A stretch of 21,927 nt of DNA from assembly GCA_011390455.1 (NCBI GenBank), contig JAABSI010000048.1, positions 1 through 21,927 on the forward strand, read 5' to 3'. Of the stretch, positions 1 to 6,448 are shown piece by piece; the first letter of the stretch is position 1; every line of letters begins with the position of its first letter. The notes beneath the pieces were generated by a model. The model saw only the letters and a list, made by a program, of their open reading frames with translations, searched no databases and had not been told where the DNA came from. The position numbers and the translations under genes are program-made. The stretch comes from Trueperaceae bacterium (GTDB lineage Bacteria > Deinococcota > Deinococci > Deinococcales > Trueperaceae).

Positions 1-338
1 TGGAGCTGGTAGAAGTGCACGGCGTGGTCGTTGACCGTCTGGGCGGCCCAGATGAGGTTGCGCACGGAGCGGGCGTTCGGCGGGATCTGCACGCCGTAGG
101 CGTGCTCGGTCGCTTCGACGCCGCGCTCGTAGTGGTGGAAGGTGCAGACGCCGCAGATGCGTTGGGCGAAGAGGCCGACGTCGCGCGGGTCACGGCCCTT
201 CATGATGGTCTCGAAGCCGCGGAAGGCGGTGCTCGAGCTGAACGCCTCTTCCACCGAGCCGGCGTCGTCGACCTCGATCTCGATGCGCAGGTGCCCCTCG
301 ATGCGGGTGATGGGGTCGATGATCGTCTTGGTGGCCAC
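1..338 (-). CDS. [NiFe] hydrogenase large subunit, N-terminal part (cut by window edge)
   Basis: This is the amino-terminal 112 residues of the catalytic subunit of a [NiFe] hydrogenase, which splits H2 at a Ni-Fe(CN)2CO site. Seen: the opening TKTIIDPITRIEGHLRIEIE typical of the family, and the L1 motif RICGVCTFHH near residues 60-69, where Cys62 and Cys65 would bind Ni. The start is GTG at 338, two bases after the stop of the small-subunit gene, with AAGGAG upstream, so the two genes are translationally coupled. The reading frame is open to base 1; the C-terminal Ni ligands and the maturation cleavage site lie outside the window. It should pair with the Tat-exported small subunit and be carried across the membrane with it. 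The subgroup within group 1 is not assigned. Confidence 0.95.
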   Translation of the reverse strand, partial: MATKTIIDPITRIEGHLRIEIEVDDAGSVEEAFSSSTAFRGFETIMKGRDPRDVGLFAQRICGVCTFHHYERGVEATEHAYGVQIPPNARSVRNLIWAAQTVNDHAVHFYQL

Positions 339-340
339 GG

Positions 341-1609
341 TCACTGCTCCTTGGTCTTGGTGGGCTCGGTCTTGGCCTTCGCGCTACGGTTCTCGCTGGC
401 CGCCTTGACGACCGTCGCACCTGCGTGGACGGCGATGCCGGCCGCGGCGACGCCCATGGCGACCGCACCGATCTGGTCGGCGGTGGCGTCGGTGCCGAAC
501 GGGATGCGGACCTGGCGGCCCGCGACCGGGACCTCGAAGGGGGTCATGGTGTCCCAGAAGCCGGGCTCGCTGCAGCCGATGCAGCCGTGGCCGGCCATGA
601 TCGGCCAAGAGGCGCCGTCGTTGTAGCGCACGACGCCGCAGTTGTTGTAGGTCATCGGGCCCTTGCAGCCAACCTTGAAGAGGCAGAGGCCCGCCTTGAG
701 GCCGCTGCTGTCGCCCCAGCCCTCGACGAACTCGCCGGCGTCGAAGTGGCCGCGGCGCTCGCACTTGTCGTGGATGCGGTCCTGGTAGGCCCAGAGCGGA
801 CGGCCGAAGGCGTCGAGCGAGGGGAGCCGGCCGAAGAGCGCGTACTCGAGGATGGTGCCGACGATGTTCGTCGACGAGACCGGGCAGGCCGGCAGGTTGA
901 CCACCGGGGTGTTGATCCGGCGGCTGGTCAGGAAGTCGGCGATGCCGATGGCGCCGGTGGGGTTCGGGGCGGCCGCCGGGATGCCGCCGTACGCGGCGCA
1001 GGTGCCGGCGGCGATGCACGCCGCGGCGTGGCGGGCGACGTGTTCGACCTTCTCGATGCCGGTCTCGCCGGCGGGGCCGATCGTGAGGAACTGGCCGTCG
1101 CCGCCCAAGGGGACGGAGCCCTCGAAGACCGCGATGTATTGGCCGTCGTAGCGCTCGATCGCGTCCGTGAGCACGTCCTCGGCGGCCTGTCCGGAGGCGG
1201 CCATCAGCACTTCGCTGTACTCGAGGCTGATGAGGTCGAGGATGAGCGCGTCGACGCCCGGGTTGCTGTTGCGGATGAGCGCCATGCTGTTGCCCGTGCA
1301 GGACTGGAGCTCGAGCCAGAGGACCGGGAGGCGGTTCGCGAGCTCGGCGGCGCGCGCGATGCGCGTGTCGAACAGCGAGGGCAGCGAGAGCGCGGCGGCG
1401 GTGACGGCCGTCAGCTTGAGGAACTCGCGGCGGCTGATGCCGTGGCGCTTGAGCACCTGTTCGAGGTGCGCGTCCTTGAGGGGTTCGCGGGCGGCCAAGC
1501 GATCGAGGTTGCGGTCGGCCTCCTCGGCCAACTGCGCGTAGTAGGCGCGCGCGTCGTGGTCCACGCCTCCTGGTACGGGTTCCTGGGCGGGCGTTCGCTG
1601 CTCGTTCAT
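341..1609 (-). CDS. [NiFe] hydrogenase small subunit, Tat-exported, group 1 (membrane-bound uptake type)
   Basis: This 422-residue electron-transfer subunit would carry electrons from the Ni-Fe site through three Fe-S clusters towards the membrane. Seen: a twin-arginine signal SRREFLK at residues 59-65; candidate cluster cysteines Cys104, Cys204 and Cys242 (proximal), His280, Cys283, Cys309 and Cys315 (distal), and Cys324, Cys343 and Cys346 (medial, in GCIGCSEPGFWD); and a C-terminal hydrophobic helix around 378-402 followed by a charged tail, as in membrane-anchored group 1 enzymes. The second cysteine of the usual CxxC for the proximal cluster is Asn107 here. About 43 residues precede the region that usually begins this family. 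The ATG at 1609 is chosen because GGAGGT lies just upstream; the frame stays open much further upstream, but that extension would run through mobA antisense space and has no family match. A cytochrome b partner is not in the window. Confidence 0.95.
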   Translation of the reverse strand: MNEQRTPAQEPVPGGVDHDARAYYAQLAEEADRNLDRLAAREPLKDAHLEQVLKRHGISRREFLKLTAVTAAALSLPSLFDTRIARAAELANRLPVLWLELQSCTGNSMALIRNSNPGVDALILDLISLEYSEVLMAASGQAAEDVLTDAIERYDGQYIAVFEGSVPLGGDGQFLTIGPAGETGIEKVEHVARHAAACIAAGTCAAYGGIPAAAPNPTGAIGIADFLTSRRINTPVVNLPACPVSSTNIVGTILEYALFGRLPSLDAFGRPLWAYQDRIHDKCERRGHFDAGEFVEGWGDSSGLKAGLCLFKVGCKGPMTYNNCGVVRYNDGASWPIMAGHGCIGCSEPGFWDTMTPFEVPVAGRQVRIPFGTDATADQIGAVAMGVAAAGIAVHAGATVVKAASENRSAKAKTEPTKTKEQ

Positions 1610-1902
1610 GCGCACCTCCACGGGCGTTTGTCCACGGGCGACCTTCGTGTCGCCGGCATCGGCCTTGGTGGTTGCAGCGGCGGGAGCGCCGCGCGTCGGG
1701 CGATGCCATCGCCCGAGCGCGAGTCCGTGGACGGAAGCGTCGCGGGCGCATGCGGTGGTGCGGTCAGGGTAGGGCGCAGCCGGGACCTGGAGCGAGGGAC
1801 GCGCGTCCCCGACGAATCTCGGGCGCGCGGGTAGGAATTGAGCCGTTTTGCGGATGGAAGCATCGGCGGACTTCGATCCGAGGCCGGGCCGCGCCGATGG
1901 CT
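1610..1902. promoter_or_regulatory. Intergenic region upstream of the hydrogenase genes and downstream of mobA
   Basis: No gene is supported in these 293 bases. The region should hold the hydrogenase promoter (minus strand) and the 3' end of the mobA transcript. Visible structure: a 21-base palindrome at 1696-1716, a 14-base palindrome at 1796-1809, a six-base-pair stem at 1637-1654 and a short AT-richer patch near 1833-1850. I cannot assign -10 and -35 boxes with confidence. The role is inferred from position only. Confidence 0.4.
1696..1716. repeat. 21-base palindrome (TCGGGCGATG-C-CATCGCCCGA)
   Basis: The two ten-base arms are perfect reverse complements around a single C. It lies on the upstream side of the hydrogenase small-subunit gene and about 190 bases past the mobA stop. 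It could be an operator for a dimeric regulator, or form a hairpin ending the mobA transcript. No U-rich tract follows on the minus strand, which weakens the terminator reading. Confidence 0.45.
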
Positions 1903-2568
1903 TCAGTCGGTCGGCGTGCGCTTGCGCTCGACGGCCGCCGCGTCCTCGGGGCGGTTGACGTTCGCGAGCGCTCCGGCAGGGAGCGCCGAGGTCGGCACCG
2001 CCACCGCGAGGCCGGCGGTCTCGAGCGCATCGAGCCACGCTTGGAACCCGAGGGTGGGGCCCTCGCCAACGGCGACCGCCGCCGCGGCGGCGGTCGCCAG
2101 CGACCCGTGGTACAGCGCGGCCGTCGGCTCCCACCGGCCATCCGCGGCCCGGGGGACGACGGCCGCGGCGCCGGGGCGGTGGTGCGCCGCGAGGCGCACC
2201 CACCAGTCGTTCGGCACGTTCGGCAGGTCGACGGCGAGCAGCGCCACCCAGGCGCCGGGGTGGCGGGCGAGGGCGGTGGCGAGTCCTGCGAGCGGGCCCC
2301 GTCCCGGGGCGTCGTCGGCGAGCGGCGCCACGCCGGGCGGAAGCTCGCTGGCGATCGCGGCCAAACGCTCGGCGGCACCGACGAGCGCCACCCGGGTGGT
2401 CGCGCCCGCCAGCGCGGCGGCCGCGGCGTCGATCATGCGGCGCCCGGCCACCACGGCGAAGACCTTGTCCCGACCGAAGCGCCGCGAGGCGCCGCCGGCA
2501 AGGATCGCGCCGTGCCACGAGGTGGGTGCCGTCGGATCGATGGGGGTGGGCGGAGCGGCACGGGGCAT
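1903..2568 (-). CDS. mobA: Molybdenum cofactor guanylyltransferase
   Basis: This cytoplasmic enzyme joins GMP from GTP to Mo-molybdopterin to make the (bis-)MGD cofactor used by DMSO-reductase-family enzymes such as the two in this window. The 221-residue product shows the nucleotide-binding motif LAGGASRRFGRDK at about residues 23-35 and the metal-binding AVDLPNVP segment near the middle, in the expected glycosyltransferase-A order. The first 18 residues are a proline-rich extension without family match. No clear Shine-Dalgarno sequence precedes the ATG at 2568, so translation may be leaderless. It is divergent from the transporter-moeA-mog operon, with 91 bases between the two starts, consistent with shared control. 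The family assignment is firm. Confidence 0.93.
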   Translation of the reverse strand: MPRAAPPTPIDPTAPTSWHGAILAGGASRRFGRDKVFAVVAGRRMIDAAAAALAGATTRVALVGAAERLAAIASELPPGVAPLADDAPGRGPLAGLATALARHPGAWVALLAVDLPNVPNDWWVRLAAHHRPGAAAVVPRAADGRWEPTAALYHGSLATAAAAAVAVGEGPTLGFQAWLDALETAGLAVAVPTSALPAGALANVNRPEDAAAVERKRTPTD

Positions 2569-2618
2569 GCGTCAGTGTATGGACTCGGCCCTGCGGCCTA
2601 CCATGGCGGGGTCGCGCG

Positions 2619-2638
2619 CGGCGGGAGCGAACCCGCCG
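2619..2638 (+). promoter_or_regulatory. Stem-loop in the leader of the molybdenum operon
   Basis: CGGCGGG and CCCGCCG form a perfect seven-base-pair stem around the hexaloop AGCGAA, ending about 20 bases before the ATG of the binding-protein gene. It could affect translation start or transcription, or be chance in such GC-rich DNA. It is far too small to be a full Moco (moaA) riboswitch. Confidence 0.3.
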
Positions 2639-2659
2639 AGCGCTGGATGGAGGAGTTCC

Positions 2660-3946
2660 ATGCGTGGCTGCCGTCGCTTCGTTCCGTTCGCCTTGTTCCT
2701 CGCCCTATCCACGGTCGGCGCGTCCGCCCTGGGCGCGCCGACCGTCGCGGTGCCCGGTGCGCTCGCGCCGGTGTTCGAGGCGCTGATCGCCGGGTACCCC
2801 GGCGAGGCGCCGATCGCCACCACCGACGCGGGCGACCTCGTCCTGCGCGCCGGCACCGTCGCCTGGGACGACCTGAGCTCGGTCGCGGTGCTCCCGGATG
2901 CGCTGCTGACGCTCGAGTCCGACGCCCCCGACGCCGTGGCGTTCCAGCGGTACGCGGCCGGCCCCGCCGGGCAGCGCGCGCTCATCGCCGCGGGCCTGCT
3001 GCCGGCGAGCGTGACCGTCGTCGACCAATCCGGCAAGACGGTCGTCGTGCCGCAGCCGGTCGAGCGCCTCGCGAGCCCCTACGGGGTCGCCACGTACCTC
3101 GCCTACGGGCTGGGCGCCGGCGACCGGATCGTCGTCGCCGGCTTCCTCGGCGCCCGCGATCCGGCGGGCGCGGCGGCCATGGAGCGCATCGACCCGCGGT
3201 TCCCGACGCTCGCCTCGGTCGCCTCGGAGCAGGCGACGAGCGTCGAGTACCTGGCGACGCTCGATCCCGACCTGGTCTTCGCCGCGGCCCGCTCCGAGTG
3301 GATCGAGTCGGTCGAGGCCGTCGGCATGCCGGTGGTCGCCTTCGACGGCGAATCCCCCGAGCAACTGCGCGCCGCCGTGCGCCTCGCCGGCGCCCTCCTC
3401 GGCCCCGACGCCGCGTCGCGCGCCGAGGCGTGGGTGGCCTATTACGACGACGTCCTCGCGCGCGTCGCGGCGGCCACGGCGGGGGCCGAGACCAGGCCCA
3501 CGGTGCTCTTCACCGGTTCGCAGCGCACCCGCGTCGCGAGCGGCGCCATGTACCAGACCGCGCTCATCGAAGCGGCCGGCGGCCGATCGGTCACGGCCGA
3601 CCTGAGCGGGTACTGGAACGACGTGGGCGTCGAGCAGGTGCTGGTGTGGGACCCCGAGTGGATCCTGGTGCCGCCGTACGGTGGCGCGTCGGTGGGCGCG
3701 GTGCTCGAGGACCCCGAGTGGGGGCTCATGGACGCCGTGCGCGCCGAGCGCGTCGTCCGCATGCCCAAGCTGGTCGCGCCCTGGGACACGCCGACGCCCG
3801 ACTCGGTGCTGGCGGTCGTCTGGCTGGCCGAGGTGCTCCACCCCGGCGCCGAGCTCGCCTGCGCCGATGAGGTCGCCTTCTTCTACCCGCGCTTCTACGA
3901 CTACCCGATCGGAGCCGACGAGGTCGCGGAGCTGTGCGGCCTCTGA
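2660..3946 (+). CDS. Periplasmic binding protein of a Mol-type (molybdate/tungstate) ABC importer, with a ModA-like N-terminal stub
   Basis: This 428-residue exported protein would capture the substrate for the adjacent permease and ATPase. Seen: a signal peptide (residues 1 to about 26, MRGCRRF then a hydrophobic core), then two parts. Residues about 27-118 look like the two ends of a ModA-type molybdate-binding protein with the middle missing (VPGALAPVFEALI; then AFQRYAAGPAGQRALIAAGL). Residues about 119-410 form a class III (BtuF/FhuD-like, PF01497) binding domain, starting VTVVDQSGKTVVVPQPVERL and including LDPDLVF. In this class the substrate may be cobalamin, siderophore, heme or, as in Haemophilus MolA, molybdate and tungstate. 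Five molybdenum-cofactor or transport genes around it make molybdate or tungstate the best guess. The start is set by GGAGGAG at 2649-2655. The gene overlaps the permease gene if that starts at 3934. Confidence 0.85.
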   Translation: MRGCRRFVPFALFLALSTVGASALGAPTVAVPGALAPVFEALIAGYPGEAPIATTDAGDLVLRAGTVAWDDLSSVAVLPDALLTLESDAPDAVAFQRYAAGPAGQRALIAAGLLPASVTVVDQSGKTVVVPQPVERLASPYGVATYLAYGLGAGDRIVVAGFLGARDPAGAAAMERIDPRFPTLASVASEQATSVEYLATLDPDLVFAAARSEWIESVEAVGMPVVAFDGESPEQLRAAVRLAGALLGPDAASRAEAWVAYYDDVLARVAAATAGAETRPTVLFTGSQRTRVASGAMYQTALIEAAGGRSVTADLSGYWNDVGVEQVLVWDPEWILVPPYGGASVGAVLEDPEWGLMDAVRAERVVRMPKLVAPWDTPTPDSVLAVVWLAEVLHPGAELACADEVAFFYPRFYDYPIGADEVAELCGL

Positions 3947-5037
3947 CCGAGCCCGTGGAAGCCGTGGGGAGCGCGTCCAAGGCGTCGCGGCGGGCCGTCG
4001 TCCGGACGGACGATCACGCGGAGACGCTGCCTACCTGGCGGCGCCTCGCCCACGGCGCCGCGCTGGCCTCGCCGTTCGTGTTGGGCGTGGTCGTGCTCGG
4101 CCTCGGGCTCTACCCGATCGCCGTGGGCGACGTGCTGCGCTCGCTCGCGAGCCTGGTCGTGCCCGAGGCGGCCGCCGACGTCCCCGAGATCGCCCGGCGG
4201 CTGGTGCTCGACGTGCGCTTGCCGCGCGTGCTCGCCGCGCTGTTGATCGGCGGGGGCTTGGCCGTGACCGGGGTGGTGTTCCAAGGGATTTTCACCAACC
4301 CGTTGGTGGATTCGAACCTGCTCGGCGTGACCTCCGGCGCCGGGTTCGGCGCAGCGCTCGTCCTGCTCGTCGGCGGCTCCGCGTGGCTGGTCCAGGCCTC
4401 GGCCTTCGGCTTCGGCCTGCTCGCCGTGGCGATCGCCTTCCTGGGCTCGCGCCTCTACCGCAGCGCGCCGACGATCGTGCTCACCCTGATGGGCATCCTG
4501 GTCGGATCGCTGTTCGCCTCCTTGACCTCGCTCCTGAAGTACGTCGCCGACCCGCTGGACGCGCTGCCCTCGATCACCTTCTGGCTGCTGGGCGGCCTCA
4601 CCGGGGCCGGTTGGCGGCACGTGCCGCTGCTCGCGGCGCTGGTGCTGGGGGGCGCGCTCTTCTTCGTGCTCGTGCGCTGGCGCCTCAACGTGCTCTCGAT
4701 GGGCGACGCCCAGGCGACCGCGCTCGGGATGCACCCGCAGCGGATGAAGGTGGTGTTGATCGTCGCCAGCACGCTCGTGACCGCGATCGCGGTGTCGGTC
4801 GGCGGCGTGATCGGTTGGGTGGGGCTGGTGGTTCCGCACGCCGCGCGGATGGTGGTCGGCCCCGACCACCGTCGGTTGGTGCCGATGGCGCTGGCCTTGG
4901 GCGCCTCCTTCCTGCTGCTGGTCGACACCGTCTCGCGCGCCTGGCTCCCCTCCGAGGTGCCGCTGGGCGTGCTGACGGGGCTCATCGGCGTGCCGATCCT
5001 GATCGTGCTCCTGCGCAAGAACCGGACCGGCTGGTGA
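3934..5037 (+). CDS. FecCD/BtuC-type ABC importer permease (likely molybdate/tungstate)
   Basis: This is the inner-membrane channel subunit of a type II ABC importer. The 367-residue product has many membrane segments from about residue 42 onward. Family signatures seen are LLGVTSGAGFGAAL in the first half and GWVGLVVPHAARMVVGPDHR at about 294-313, the latter near the site that contacts the ATPase. Two GTG starts are possible, at 3934 (overlapping the binding-protein gene by 13 bases) and at 3955; neither has a strong Shine-Dalgarno sequence, so the start is uncertain. The stop overlaps the next gene as GTGA. By fold it could import cobalamin or siderophores; molybdate or tungstate is inferred from the neighbours and from the known MolBC precedent. 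Confidence 0.88.
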   Translation: MRPLTEPVEAVGSASKASRRAVVRTDDHAETLPTWRRLAHGAALASPFVLGVVVLGLGLYPIAVGDVLRSLASLVVPEAAADVPEIARRLVLDVRLPRVLAALLIGGGLAVTGVVFQGIFTNPLVDSNLLGVTSGAGFGAALVLLVGGSAWLVQASAFGFGLLAVAIAFLGSRLYRSAPTIVLTLMGILVGSLFASLTSLLKYVADPLDALPSITFWLLGGLTGAGWRHVPLLAALVLGGALFFVLVRWRLNVLSMGDAQATALGMHPQRMKVVLIVASTLVTAIAVSVGGVIGWVGLVVPHAARMVVGPDHRRLVPMALALGASFLLLVDTVSRAWLPSEVPLGVLTGLIGVPILIVLLRKNRTGW

Positions 5038-6446
5038 GCGCTGCGCCGTCCGTGGCGACCGAACGCCGGGTCCGGCTGGAGGCGAGCGGCATCGTCTTCG
5101 GCTACGACCCCGCCGAGCCGGTGGTGCAGGACGTGTCGGTGGACGTGCGCGACGCCGAGGTGCGCTTCCTGCTCGGCCACAACGGCAGCGGCAAGTCGAG
5201 CCTGCTCGGCGTGATCGCCGGCGTCCTCCGCGCCCAGCGCGGCCGGGTGCGGGTGGGGGGCGACGACCTGCACGCCCTCACGCCGGCCGACCGCGCCCGC
5301 CGGGTGGGGCTGGTGCCGCAGCTGCATGGCACGGTGTTCGCGTACGACGTGCTGGACGTCGTGCTGATGGGGCGCGCGCCGCACCTGCCGCCCTTCGCCG
5401 CCCCGGGGCGCGCCGACCGCGAGGTGGCGCTCGAGGCGCTGGAGCGGGTCGGCTTGGCCGATTTCCGTGCCCGGCGCATCACCGAGCTCTCGGGTGGCGA
5501 GCGGCAGCTGGCGATGGTGGCGCGCGGCCTGGCGCAGCGCTGCGACGTCTTGCTGATGGACGAGCCCGACGCGCACCTCGACCCGCGCAACCAGTTCCGG
5601 GTGCTCGAGGTGGTGCGCGCGCTCGCCGACGAGCAGGGGCTCGCCTTCGTGGTCGCCTCGCACGCGCCCAACAGCGCGCTGATGTTCGCCGACCGGGTGC
5701 TGCTGCTGCGCAAGGGGCGCACGCTCGCCGAGGGCGGCGTCGACGAGACGCTCACCGAGCCGCTGTTGACGCGGGCGTACGGCATGCCGACCGAGGTGGT
5801 GACCAAGGTGGTCGAGGGGAAGCGGGTGGCGCGGGCGGTGCTGCCGCGGCGCATCGACCGGGTGGGCGAAGGCTTCGAGGCGGTGATGCTCGAGCCCGAG
5901 TCGATCGACCGCCCCGGTTCGGTGCTGGCCGAACTGGTCGCGCGCGGCGCCGACGCGCCCCAGCGGGTGATCGTCACCGGCGCGCGCGGGGCGGGGAAGA
6001 GCCGCTGGTGCGCGCGGCTGGTCGAGCTCGGCCGGCGGCGCGGCTGGCGCGTCGCCGGGGTGTCCTCGCCGGCGCGCTTCGAGGGGCACCTCAAGACCGG
6101 CATCGGGATCGTCGACCTCGCCACCGGCGAGGAGCGCACGCTCGCGACCTTGCGTCGCGCCGACGGCGACGCCGCCGGGCCGGCGACCGAACGCTGGCGC
6201 TTCGACGACGCCGTGCTCGGCTGGGGCAACGGTGCGCTCGCGCGCGCCGCCGAGGAGCGCGCCGACCTGCTGGTGGTCGACGAGCTGGGGCCGCTCGAGT
6301 TCCACCGCGGCATCGGCTTCCAAGCGGGCCTGACCGCGATGGACGCGGGGCGCTACGCGCTCGGCTGCGCCGTGGTCCGGCCCTCGCTGCTCGACGCGGC
6401 GCTGGCGCGCTGGCCCGACGCGCTCGTCGTGGACGTGGAGGACTGA
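5034..6446 (+). CDS. ABC importer ATPase fused to a THEP1-like nucleoside triphosphatase domain
   Basis: This 470-residue cytoplasmic protein has two P-loop modules. Residues 12 to about 260 are an importer ATPase of the FepC/BtuD class: Walker A GHNGSGKSS at 48-56, Q-loop Gln96, signature LSGGERQ at 152-158, Walker B VLLMDEP at 172-178 and switch His210. After a linker (about 265-310), residues 311-470 carry a second Walker A TGARGAGKS at 315-323 and a Walker B VVDELGPLEF at 414-423, the pattern of NTPase_1/THEP1 proteins. The frame runs through both modules with no stop, and no start with a ribosome site separates them. The GTG start at 5034 overlaps the permease stop (GTGA), so translation is coupled. 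The first module should drive import; the role of the second is unknown. It may link nucleotide hydrolysis to molybdate use or cofactor insertion, which is speculation. Confidence 0.88.
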   Translation: MSAAPSVATERRVRLEASGIVFGYDPAEPVVQDVSVDVRDAEVRFLLGHNGSGKSSLLGVIAGVLRAQRGRVRVGGDDLHALTPADRARRVGLVPQLHGTVFAYDVLDVVLMGRAPHLPPFAAPGRADREVALEALERVGLADFRARRITELSGGERQLAMVARGLAQRCDVLLMDEPDAHLDPRNQFRVLEVVRALADEQGLAFVVASHAPNSALMFADRVLLLRKGRTLAEGGVDETLTEPLLTRAYGMPTEVVTKVVEGKRVARAVLPRRIDRVGEGFEAVMLEPESIDRPGSVLAELVARGADAPQRVIVTGARGAGKSRWCARLVELGRRRGWRVAGVSSPARFEGHLKTGIGIVDLATGEERTLATLRRADGDAAGPATERWRFDDAVLGWGNGALARAAEERADLLVVDELGPLEFHRGIGFQAGLTAMDAGRYALGCAVVRPSLLDAALARWPDALVVDVED

Positions 6447-6448
6447 CC

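Noticed and set aside
1637..1654. GGCGAC/GTCGCC stem-loop close to the hydrogenase start
   Set aside because: A six-base-pair GC stem is expected often by chance in DNA of this composition; noted only as part of the intergenic region.
1610..2518. In-frame N-terminal extension of the hydrogenase small subunit frame to base 2518
   Set aside because: The upstream part is arginine- and glycine-rich low-complexity translation antisense/out of frame to mobA, without family match; GGAGGT marks the ATG at 1609.
2569..2659. Cobalamin or Moco riboswitch before the importer operon
   Set aside because: The leader is under 100 bases and shows only one small stem-loop; neither riboswitch consensus could be traced.
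1672..3870. Long plus-strand open frames over mobA and the binding-protein gene
   Set aside because: These are products of high GC content: arginine-rich translations without domains, in conflict with clear gene families in other frames.
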